In this document: one piece after another, positions 27,263-38,964 of the stretch | How the letters are laid out: each line of letters starts with the position of its first letter | Numbering within the stretch: position 1 is the stretch's first letter | Assembly (NCBI GenBank): GCA_013365325.1 | Contig: JABVXV010000301.1 | Span: 1-64,000 of the forward strand | Origin: Dipetalonema caudispina | Lineage: Eukaryota > Nematoda > Chromadorea > Rhabditida > Onchocercidae | Reading direction: 5' to 3' | DNA length: 64,000 nt | Translations under genes and position numbers: made by a program | The notes under the pieces: model-generated | The model's database searches: none | The model's input: the letters and a program-made list of their open reading frames with translations, nothing else | Told to the model about the DNA's origin: nothing

Positions 27263-29225
27263 CAATAAGAGAGGACATTATTTTAGATGAAGGAAACCGG
27301 ATCAGTTTGGATAATGACTGACTATATCATGAAGTGTTGAGAATGAAGAAATATGAATGAAATAATGAGAATGAGAATGAATAATGGATAAAATGCTGTC
27401 ATATAGTTCATTTATCACTTTTAAACTAATATCGTTCCAGTCATATGAACAACATATGCCATCGGCAATTTTTACAATCTTTTCCGATCGATATGTAATC
27501 GATCAATCAATCAACAGATCAATCAATTAATCAAATTAGAACAAACATAAATATTTATATTTTGTTGTTTGTTTGTTTTTTTATTACTGCTTAGTTATGT
27601 TTTAGAATATTAACAATTCTCAATGATTTATTTCAAATTTTAATATTATAATAAAATTTGATATTTCTATAAATATTATTATTATTATTTATTATTACTA
27701 TTACTTTTATAGTTCAAATTTTCATACAATTTATTCGGAAAAATTATGATAATGTATATAGATCAATGTAAGGAATAAGAGACAAATCATTCCTGCTATG
27801 AAATAAAATCGGAAAGATAATACTAATAATAATAAATAATAATAACAGTTAATAGTAATAATAAATAATAGTAATAATTAATAATAATAATAGTAATAAT
27901 GATACCGGAATACTGACAATTGAAAGTAATATTGGAAATTAAATTTTGTTTATTATTTTCTTCGTCAATACTTCCAAAATATGTTGTCGTATCCATTGAT
28001 AACACAAAATCTCGACTGACTGTTAAATAAATCAATGTTATATCTCTCATTACCTCAATCTATCATATCATGATATCATTATCATTATAATAGCAATGAT
28101 AACAATATCAAAACTGTAATATATAGTAATGATGACAACAAAACAAGCTAAACACTTTATGTCATTGTCATAATTTGTTGTCATCTATCACTATTATGGT
28201 AAAAAGTTGACTTTTTGCACAACTGTTCGAGAAAAAACATAAGGTAAGGACGAAAGACCGCCTATTGTCCTTATGAGAGAATATCAGGAAATACTGTTTT
28301 AGCAGATCCTGAACCTGTAATTCAGCATATCCAAATGGTTCATATGTCACGATTCCCTTCTTGCTTTTGCATAATCATGATTTTGCATCAGAATTATACA
28401 TTGTTACATCCGTAGATCCGTCTTCGTTGTCAAAAGGCATTTCAAAGCATAATATTTATAGAGCAAAAGTTTTGGATCTCTTTGTAAGGAATAAAAACAG
28501 GAAATAAAGGCACACTATACTAACAATAAAGCTACAGTGATAAATCAATTTCAACCTATCACAACCTTTTACACGTTAAAAAGATAAATTAAGTAATGGG
28601 ATTGAAGATGGAAAAAAGAAGTGTAAAATGTATAAAAGATATTCATGACAACTACTGCAGAATTATAAATATGAAAATTAAAATATGGAAAATGGCGGAA
28701 AACATGCACAATGAAAAATCTGAATATCGAACGTTTATAAGATATTCAAAAACTATCAAATGTACCGAATCTGAAAAATAATACTATAATGTAGAAAAAA
28801 ATGGAAACAGGAAGACTCGCTATAAATAGATGCATTATGAACAAACAGAAATTAATGCTGGAAGCACACATAAAACATTTGCTTTATGTAGAAGTGAAGT
28901 GTTTTACGCAACAAAATGACAGATAACATTCAGATACGAAGAAATAACTGCCTTAATCACAGCAATTAATTGTCAGAAAACTTCGGAAATCCAAAATGGA
29001 AAAATTATCAATCTTTCAATAATCTATTTCTATTCGAAGCTAACACATATTGTTTCATTATCACTCATTGATATTTATTATTATTCACCGCGTCTTCGAT
29101 TCTCTATATTGCAAGTTAATTGATAACGTAATCATAATTTTGGTAAATTTCGGAATTTTGAATGAGAGGGTGAAATTAAATTCCCAAACGATTCACGCAT
29201 CCGAGATCTACAAAATGAAAATATT
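27263..29225. other. Intergenic between collagen 5' end and amph-1 3' end
   Basis: AT-rich spacer with ATT/AAT repeats near 27660-27710 and 27820-27900 and a small palindromic stretch near 28060-28090. A 60-codon minus-strand frame ending at 28168 looks mildly coding but has no homologue that I recognise and no good splice context. I see no firm gene. Confidence 0.6.
29074..29079 (-). terminator. Candidate polyadenylation signal of amph-1
   Basis: AATAAA on the minus strand about 147 bases beyond the amph-1 stop. Supported by position only. Confidence 0.35.
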
Positions 29226-32200
29226 TCATAAAGGCTTCGTGAAATTTGCTGGGAATACGCCATGAACTCCATCAGATTGCTTTACACCAAACAACCATCC
29301 ATCATCCAGAAGATCCTCTTCACGGGGTTCCAGCACGGTTATTACTTCACCCGCATCAAACGTAAGTTCATCAGTATCTTCTGCGGTATAGCGATGTGTT
29401 GCCCGAACTTTGTACAAAACCTGAAACATTTAACGAAATGTCGCAATAATATGACTATAAAATTACAGATGTGACATCAACTTTACTGATAATACATTTA
29501 TGAATTTAGCACAGTGATGGTGTTCATTTCTCCTTTTTAACTGTAGGAAATTCAGCCCTTCTCTATCGTAAAATTTTCATTCTCTTCGGGTCTGATTTTA
29601 GCGACAACTATAATGTTTAAGTTTTACACATTAAGAAACGGCTTAACATTGCAACGTAATTCCCCAACCTACGGTTCAATTTCATGCATTAAAAATTCTC
29701 GACACAACTTATCGACGATCGTGTTAGATACATCATTTTAAAAAAAAAGAACACCTTTCGATCACCACTCGCTTCCTGACGACTGTCACCTTTCTGCGGT
29801 GAACGTGGCTCTGGATGTGGTTCCTTCCCGTTATCACTTTCATTGAACGGATTTTTTGTATCGTCGTCATCATCATCATCAAATGGATTTAGCGAGGCTT
29901 TGGAATCTTTTTCACCAACACCATTACCAGCACCTGATAGTTTTTCTGACGACTTTTTATCATTTCGCTCCTCAGTATTAGGAACAACAGCTGCAGCAAG
30001 TGGCGCATCAGTCAAACTCTACAAAGATAACATTCATCGAGAATGCAGGATTTAAATTACGACTAAATATTATAGAAATTAGGAAAAAAGAAATAAATTC
30101 GAACAATAGTCAGGACACCTTCATTCCACAGAGATTTCCCTCTTCCAACTGCGTCATCCATAATTATAAGTGAAAAAAACTTCCTATATGTCTTATTTCA
30201 TATTATGAGTAAAACATTTTTCTAATTTGCTAACCATGATTAAGGATGAAAAGAAATTTTACGTTATATCAATGATCAAGATTAAAAAGAAATCCTTCAC
30301 ATTACTATTAATAATAGAGAAACCTTTCAGCGCTTGGTTCATATGTAGTAGAACGTGATGAAAGATAAAGAAAGTCAGATTTCCGTCTAATTGTAATTAA
30401 TAACACTGCTATAAACTAGTTTATAAAGTACCAAGACTGATAAATTTAAACTTACCGGATACACTTTTTTTTCTGCATTCTCATCATTATGGTCAGAGTC
30501 GGCCCTGTTCAGACATATCTCGGATGAAACATGCGGAGATGGTGGTTGAGGCTCTTGTAGTGCTACGTCAGATTTTTGTAATGATGAATCATCAGTTGGA
30601 AGTGACTGTTCATCAGTTGGCGTAGGTACTACCGAATGATTCGATGCATTTCGTGGAACACGAAGAGAATCGAATGAATTTCCCAAATTATCCAGTAGGG
30701 TAACAAGAGTTTTGTTATTCTGCAACAGATATTAACGGAAAGGCTCGGCAATATAAGCAGGTGATTCTAACCATCAGTTACAGCCTGGAACAAAATTGCT
30801 ACAATTAGGCGGTTGCCTGACAGGCTAAAATTGCTAGTCTAACTTCCAATAATGGAAATTTCATTTATAAACAATTTTATCCTTCTCTTTATTTTCTTAA
30901 TAGGATTGCAATCTCTAAGATATTCCAATTTTTTGTTGAACGTTCACTACTAATTTGTTAAGTACTTAAAAGAGATTTATTGCAAATAATAAACTACTAA
31001 ATGAAAAATAACATATGCAGGATATGCAGCTTATTCTTCAAATAGCTTTAATTTTCGACAAACATACCTTACCACATTCGGCATGATTGGTACTTTCAGC
31101 ATTGAAAATTGTTTGAAGTGTATCAACAAAAAATGTTATTCGGCTATCATATGTAGCAGGTAATGCATCAACAAGCTCTCTGTTCAGTTCTTTATATAGG
31201 GTTTCGGCTTGTTGTAGATCTGCTAATGCTTTCATCACTTTTGGATCATCATCGCCCTGAAAACGAGAGAACTAACCCTTTTATGTAACAAGAATTATAG
31301 TATTAATTGTCACTTTTTCATAATCAGCTAAATATCATGATCAGGCTGCAACAGCGACGGTTAAACAATGTTAAAACAGAGTCAGTTCAGAGATTCAAGG
31401 TTGTTCGAAATGAGACAAAGAAAGATGTATGATGTGTTAAATGGCCAAAGACCAAGAAATCCGAACCGTAAAAAGTTACATCACAGAGATGGATATAAGA
31501 GAACAATTTCATAACAAGTACCACGCACATAACTTCTGAAAACTGATGGTCTTTCAACTCATAACAGTTGTACTATTACAATATCAGATGACTCGACAGT
31601 AAATGTCATTGTGCGAATGGACAACTTATTTCAGGGAACTACCAACGATTCCATTTCCTAAGTTTATCACTCTAAATTCGCCTTCAGATTGGCAGCCTTT
31701 CACGCAGGTGATATAAATTTGCGTTAAAATGATATCTTTTGTATCTTCATAAATTTTTCCTTATTCCAATATATTAAAAAAAAAAAATTCGAAATCTCAA
31801 TGTTTGTCAGAAACGAGAATATATCCATCTATTGTACATATAAATAATGGATGAAAAAATAACTTTTTTGGAACTAGCTTTTATGGTCGCATAATTATTC
31901 CGCGCCCCATCAAAATCAACAAGTTTCCTTCCTCGTTTCGCTACTTTAGCTTTTAAATCTGAAAATTGTGCCATATATGCATTCACCGAACCCATCACTC
32001 GATCATTAACAATTTTCTCGAATTCATCCCATTGAAGATCCAGTGACTGTAATATAATCAAATCAGTAACAAATTAGCAATAGTTCTAAATTACAAAGTA
32101 TCATCCAATAACAACTGATAAAACTCAAGTTGAAGACACTGCAAAATTTATATTTTTCCTTCTGGTGTTCTGAGTTATCCTGTTAAATGCTGCATAATGT

Positions 32201-33396
32201 TGAGCATTTCCTAAACACCGTACATTACACATAATTTAGTTCGAAAATGAGCCTTCTTAACAAGCTCTAACATTAGCATCAAAGATTAGTGGGCGCATTT
32301 AGCATCGTTTAGCATCAAATGCGCCCACTAATCTATCCGACAGCTTAGTTTCCATTGATGTTGCTAACCAAATACAGTCGTATCTCTGTTTGCTTCAAAT
32401 CTCCAGCAACATATATCATCTTATGCCTTGATTTTACTCAGCCGGTTATTAATCTCAAACTACGGAAGTGTCAAAGTGGATCACTGTGAGAGAACTGCTG
32501 AACATTATGTGACAAAAATGTGTGGCTCATACCTTCATACTTGAAGTTAGTTTGAAAAGTTATAAACTGAATCCATATAATATATATCATTTAAATATTC
32601 TTGAGTACTACTTGAATAGTTTTATTTCTCTCAATGCAATAAAACGTCGGAAGCCAAGGAAATAATTGGCATTCGTGAATGCAGTTATTAGAATGATGAT
32701 CGTTAAAGAAAAGTTTTTTTATATGAATAATAAAATTACTTGTGTAATAGCACACAAATGTTCACGATCAGGCCAATCGGTTTCATAAAGTTCTCGTATT
32801 GTCTCTCGAAATGTTTTCTGCGCTTGAACCATTGTTCGTAATGCTGCACCGTACGCTTTCAAATCACGATGTAATCTTTCACACGCTTTGCTTTGCTTCA
32901 CCAAATTTGCAGCATGCTGATCAAACACATCATCTTGTGTTGCTTTCGCTTTCCCAAGTCCTTCTAATAACTGAAATAATGGAATTAGTTCTTTCCATAA
33001 GCGATGATTTTCGTTCAAGGCTGTTGAAGACTGAAGACAAAAAATATCATGAAGGCATCAGCCAGGATAATTTGATCATACCTGCCGAATATGGCATGAA
33101 ATTGTTTGATATCCGGGATAAACCTTACAATGTAAACTGTTGAAACATAACTCTCATCTAACCAACCAGCTGATTTAAATGATAGATGCAATTATCTAGT
33201 TCGTATGTTTGTTTCAATTCCTAGCTGTCTATTATTGAATAAATAGAAAACTCTAAACGTCAAATATTCGAAATGCCAACAAGCATGCTTAATATTTCTC
33301 TTTAAAACAGGAAAAAAGAAAATTGAAACAAAACTAAACCTTTTCTTTCGCCCGTGCAGTTTGTTTTTTAAGTTGTTTACTGAACAAATCACTCAT
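29226..33396 (-). CDS. amph-1: Amphiphysin/BIN1 orthologue, N-BAR plus SH3 protein, 7 exons, 480 aa
   Basis: Exons in transcript order: 33396-33340, 33030-32740, 32046-31864, 31256-31068, 30719-30456, 30018-29755, 29420-29226; all phase 0, GT-AG. The protein bends and tubulates membranes in endocytosis and endosomal recycling. The N-terminus (MSDLFSKQLKKQTARAKEK) is the amphipathic helix of an N-BAR domain that runs to about residue 245, with typical segments RLHRDLKAYGAALRTM, LYETDWPDREH and KRGRKLVDFDGARNNY. A disordered Pro/Ser/acidic linker (about 245-415) carries two NPF motifs at 372-374 and 384-386 on either side of a run of seven Asp. The C-terminal SH3 (about 417-480) shows ALYDY-like ATHRYTAEDTDELTF, DDGWLFGV and GVFPANFTKPL. 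Length is close to C. elegans AMPH-1. NPF motifs bind EH domains such as RME-1. An acceptor 13 bases before the ATG suggests trans-splicing or a 5' UTR exon. Confidence 0.95.
32284..32333. repeat. Perfect 17-bp inverted repeat (hairpin) in amph-1 intron 2
   Basis: Arms 32284-32300 (GATTAGTGGGCGCATTT) and 32317-32333 are exact reverse complements separated by 16 bases; the loop contains AGCATC twice. The arms are much richer in GC than the surrounding intron. It could be a folded RNA, a remnant of a small inverted-repeat element, or a replication-slippage product. Confidence 0.9.
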
Positions 33397-33409
33397 CTCC
33401 TTCCTCTTC

Positions 33410-33412
33410 CTG
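33410..33412 (-). promoter_or_regulatory. 5' splice acceptor before amph-1 ATG
   Basis: TTATACAG on the minus strand ends 13 bases before the amph-1 start codon. It fits spliced-leader addition or a non-coding 5' exon further upstream and supports the chosen start. Confidence 0.5.
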
Positions 33413-36153
33413 TATAATTATTTCAAACCAAAGCTAGACAACCATACACATTTGCCAATTTTGGAAGCTTAAAAACTAAAATTACGCAAACAGTAAGAGA
33501 AATTCAAAAAAAAAAAAATCGACTACGACAAAAATCGAAAAAAGAAAATACATTTCTCTCCTATTCGTTATCTTACACCATTCCTCACCATCCTCTCTAT
33601 TTTTTAAAAGTAATCGTAAATTGAAAGGTCGAACAGATGCATTTGCATCAATTAATGTACAATTCAATGAAATGAAATGAACCAACGAAAATGAATGCAA
33701 TAAATACTGTGACAATGAAGTAGCAACTAACAGAGTGTTTTTGATCCAACTGTCCCAAGTTCGAACTACCAATCAATTATGTTAAACACTACTGCTATTA
33801 TTACTGCTTTCCCGAACTTTATATGTATTTTGAGCAACTATTAAATACCACTACTCCCAAACTAGTTCAACACTAAATACTGATCACTTAATAAGTAAAC
33901 AACACCATCATTACTACATCTTATTCTTTTCAATAAATATTTTCTTATTACAACTATCGCTGTAGTTATTTCTGAAACATAAACATTAGAGATACAGTCC
34001 ACCACGAGAATTCCTTCATAATTTTGATGAAATTTCTGCAATGATACCGACCGTAATATAATGCGATACATTCATTAAAAAGGAATGATAATAATAACAA
34101 TAATACCTGACTCATCTGAAGAAACAATTTTTCAATAAAAGAAGAGAGAAAAGAAATGAAAAATTCGATCAATTGGTAATAAATGTTGCAAAATGACTTT
34201 ATTACACGTTTCAAATAGTACGCTACTGTTAGATACACTTTTTTTTCAACGCCTAACAATTCAAGGTATTTAACAATACATTCCTATCACACTTACCCAT
34301 TCCTTTTTCGGATCTCACAACATTCTTTAATTATTCTTCCAATCATAGCTATTAAAATAGCTATAAAATTCGAAGTGTTAGTTAGTAAACTTTGAATATA
34401 AAATCAAAATTACGAACCAATATATATGAATCTTGTAGTAATTCTCAAGGTATAATGAAGAAAAATAACCAAGAAAAAGTCACTGAAATTACATAAAACA
34501 ATAAAATCAATAAAAAAAAAATATCCTCACCAAAGCGCTTCAAAATAATAAATCGAAAATCTATTAGTTAGCTTTACTTCCCATCAATATTCTGATCTAT
34601 ATTTACTACTTGTAGACTTAAAATTTGGGAATTATTTTACATGAAAATGAAAAAATTTATAACTGTCTAATTCTGAAAAATTACAATAATTAAAAAATAC
34701 AAACAATCAATTATAAATACAAACAATCAATTATACCTTATTCATTATATGTTATCAGTTGGAAAGAAGAACATATTGAATAATGTTAGGTAATGATAAG
34801 AGATATAACTAATATAGTAACAGTTTCACATTTAAAAATTAATGAGAAATAAAAATGAAAAGTAATGATAATTAGAGTAAAGCATAAGCATATTATTTAC
34901 ATAAATTAAATATTATCATAATTGTACTATATCAATTCACACTATTTTTTCATGCCATTAAAATTATACAGAAATATTTGTAGCAAAATGCAAAAAATTC
35001 TAAAATTGCAACTGTTTTAGATAACATTATTGAATTATAAATCTTATAAAAGATAATTTCATTAAATCATAAGTCGTATAAAACTATTTTTTTTTTTCTC
35101 AAAATACCTTCTCATCTATTTCGAATTCGAATTGGTATTCTATTTCTCAGTTTTTTTTTCTTTTTTTTTCTTTTTCGCATATATTTTATCGATAAATCAA
35201 AAAAATTACACCAAATAGATAATTCGAATAAATGAATGGTTCATTCATTCATTCATCCAACTGCATTACATATGCTGCTATTAAAGAGGAATATAATTAC
35301 TTTCTTAATTGCTTTATCCATTATGCTTTTCACAAATTTCATAGCCTATTGTATCATATTATGATCATCCCATTTTGATTAAATATGAGAATGGCATTTT
35401 TTTGCATATTTGATAAGAATAAAATTGAAAAAAAAAAAAGAAAAGGCGATAAAACTTTCCCGTCAACTTACTCCTTCATATTTCCATTCATCTTTTTCTC
35501 CCTTATATAGGGAAATATTTATCGGAGAGCACAGATTAATACGACATGGTTTAAATCATTGTCTGATCCTATGTCAGGTTGATTGACTACCTATGCAAAT
35601 ATTTGGTCAGCAAAAATTATGATAACCAACTTATCAATTGGTTAGTCTGCGAAAAAAAAAAGGAAAAACTAACGGTAAATGTACAAATTATTCTCAGATA
35701 ATCAATATTAATACTTGGAGTCTTATTAAAAATACTAAGAGAAGTCTTATTTGAATTTACAAAACTACAAATTATCATAAATCCATTCAGAATGATTCAA
35801 ATAATCACTTCGTATATGCGAATAACTTGCCAGATAATCTCAAAGAGTAGTTTACAATGTAAATCCTCATATATATATACAACTAGCTAAGATTAGCTAA
35901 TCGCAATTATCAATGAACGAAATAATCTTTCTGATTTGTTTAGCATTTCATAAAAACATCATTTTCATCAAACTTCCATATAATGATCTATCATGGTGCA
36001 ATTAACTGATGTAACGGTATGCAAATTTATCCGAAATAATAACACTACCTTACTTTAATGTAACTAAAGAAAAGATTTAAATCAACAATTTTTATTATTT
36101 TAGAAGAATAGCTATCTTTTCAAAATAAATATTAGAAAAAGGGAACAATCAAG

Positions 36154-36187
<34 letters not shown>

Positions 36188-38964
36188 GATAAATTATGAT
36201 ATATATATTTGCTGTTAAAAGGAATGTTTCATAAAAATGTATTCATATGATGATTAATGATCATCATATCATCAATTTTTTCTACAATCAATCAATAAAC
36301 ATATCATAAATTTTATTCAAAATCAATAAATATATTTATTCATAAATTTAATCTAAAGTTGATAAATTATATCATAAAATTTACTCAAATCAATACTCAA
36401 ATCAATGCATATAACTTACCAGCATACATTTCGTCCCATTTCCAACAAATGTCCTTAATCCCATTAGATATTAAGAATGTTTTGTTGCAACATTCAGACC
36501 GATCTTTCACTTAATGTGCATACATATCATACCCACATACACATACACATACACATAAACATACATACATACACATACATAAACATACATCAAAGGAAAA
36601 TGGATAGTCTAAAATTGTGAAATTCATTCAATAAATAAGCCCAATCACAATCTTATACATTTCCTCTTTCTCCTCCTCCTCCTTAATTCGACCTTTCTAT
36701 CTTAGTAATACTTCAATCAATAAACCTGAAATTTAACCAATTAGGAAATTAAGAATATAAAATAACATTTATAATGTGAAAAGGAATATCATCTTCTAAA
36801 TACATATCTCATTGATAAGCAACTAATCAATGAATTATTAAATTCTAATGAATTTCATTTCATATCAGTCTTTTCTGCTTCCCTGAAACATTCTACAGTT
36901 AAAAATTATCTGAACTTTACCATCAATCGATAAGAAATTATGTTAAAGGGAATTAAATTATAAAATAAATGGTAAAAGGTAACAAATACAGTGCAAAGTG
37001 CAAAGAGCCTAGCATTTAGCATTGTTTTTCCCAGTATCCATCTGTATCTTCAAGAATGTCTTGGCTCTCTTCGTTAAAATAAATGCAAAAAATCTTATAG
37101 CTGAGAATGTTTCTACTCCTTCTCGTTCCGAATAGCATTATACTCTCATTGCAGTAATGGTAAACAGGTTAATTCACCTCATCCAGGTAAGTCTCATTTT
37201 AACATTTAAAGTTTTAATAACCTACTATGGTTATGAAAATTCAGAAAAATTCGACTGCGTTACACGAACCAAAAGAAACTGTTAGTCTTGAATTCCACTG
37301 AATTAAACAGGAAATTTTAAGCAAACAGTATTTCATATCCGATAAGGTCATCATTCTGCAGCCTATAACAATTGTCTTAGATCTTAGATCAGAAGATTAT
37401 CAGTTATCTTACAACTTACATTTTGCTGCTTAGGATATAAAAAATTAAGATATTACTATAATATCAATCACAAATTTAAAATTGGACTCAATAAACTATC
37501 ATCATATTTAGCTAGCTACTAGCATAAATAATCATTGATAATCGCTTGCTATAAACGATGCACATTTATGCGCATAAATGTATAGATGTTCTGAACAAAA
37601 GAATTAAAATTCATAATGGTTTATATCATAAGCGAGGTAAAAGTTTCCAAAATAATAGTAGAACAAAGGTCATGTAATCCGATAAAGTTTTTCAAAATAA
37701 CAAATTTCAATTTCTCATATATTTAACAAGAGAAAAGTGAACAGAAAATATGCTAGCAATGCTTATAAGATAGCAAACAATGAAAGAAAAAAAAAAAAAA
37801 AAAATTAAGGGGGAAACAGGAGAGACACAATTTGAAACAATGTATAACGGCAAATAACTCATTAAATTGATAGTCAAACGAAACATTATATAGTAAAACT
37901 GTATTTGATTTAGAAAGTCCAGTCGCTTCCATAAGACTGATTATTATCAATAAAGTTTATGGTGAAAGAATCTTTATAAACTCCTCTTCAACTATTCATT
38001 TTTTCACTTAAAGTTTTGAAATATTTGGAAGGGTACTTTTGAGATTTGTAACATCATTTCCTTAAATGGATTCAAATCTAAAGAGTTCAAATAAATTCAA
38101 ACTTAAACGTCAAATCAACCCAAAAGAAAATTGAGATCCAGGTGGCTCTAAAAATGTTGAAGACGAATAATGTTAGCATATAGAATCACGAACTGCGAAA
38201 TAAAACGAAAATGACCGAAAATAGCAAAAGTGCTTAGTTGAAAATAAATGCTGAGAAGGGGTAATATATTTCGGAAGATCTATTTCTGGAAGGTAAAAAC
38301 ATCAGGAACATATCTACCAGAACATATCACATACTCAAAATTAAACATTTGCCAAGCAAGCATGTTAATTGGAAACTGAAACCTGGCCAACATACCACAA
38401 ATCTCAGTTAGTAAAGAATGCGTAAGGACAAAAGAAAAAAAATTTTCATAGTAAAGATGAACTGGATAATGGTATGAGTCAATAACCAAAGCGAATGCTT
38501 GACACCATAAAATAAAAGTATTAAAGTAATTGATGAATAATGCTTGTGTCTAAACGGCATCTGAAGTTGGTTAACAAGTTGGCATTTGAACTAAACACTG
38601 ATGACTTTCGTGATTTTGTGATCTTCGGAGAACTGTGAAGCATAAGCAAGAAAAATTTTGAATTCAGAAAAAAAAAACAAGACAGGAATATTGATAACAT
38701 TAGTATTCTAAACTTAAGTTACAAAACCTGATGATACAATATTGTCATCCATAATTGTAATGTATAAACCATGAAGAACAACAGAAAAATTGGAGGAGTT
38801 TTGCAAGTTTTAGTGAAAAAGGTAACCAATCGATGTACACTTCAAATTTAACAATTTAAGGGATCTCTTAAGCCTTACGAAATCTGCCTGTTATGATTGT
38901 ATGATGAATAAGCTGAATGAACATTAAAAAAGGAAATACATGGCGAATATTATGTAGGACATTT
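33413..38964. other. Intergenic between amph-1 5' end and mrg-1 3' end
   Basis: 5.5 kb of AT-rich DNA with no confident gene. It contains a 32-base poly-A run (36154-36185), an ACATAC-type simple repeat (about 36535-36592), a duplicated ATACAAACAATCAATTATA unit near 34699-34735, and a 90-base exon-like open piece on the minus strand at 36420-36509 followed by a good GTAAGTT donor. The amph-1 promoter should lie at its left part. Confidence 0.6.
36535..36592. repeat. ACATAC simple repeat
   Basis: Imperfect run of CATACA/CACATA units. A simple sequence repeat with no coding context. Confidence 0.8.

Noticed and set aside
28168..28350. Minus-strand 60-codon frame starting near TYEPFGYAELQVQD
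   Set aside because: It looks mildly coding but has no recognisable family, no clear acceptor and no partner exon, so it was not called as a gene.
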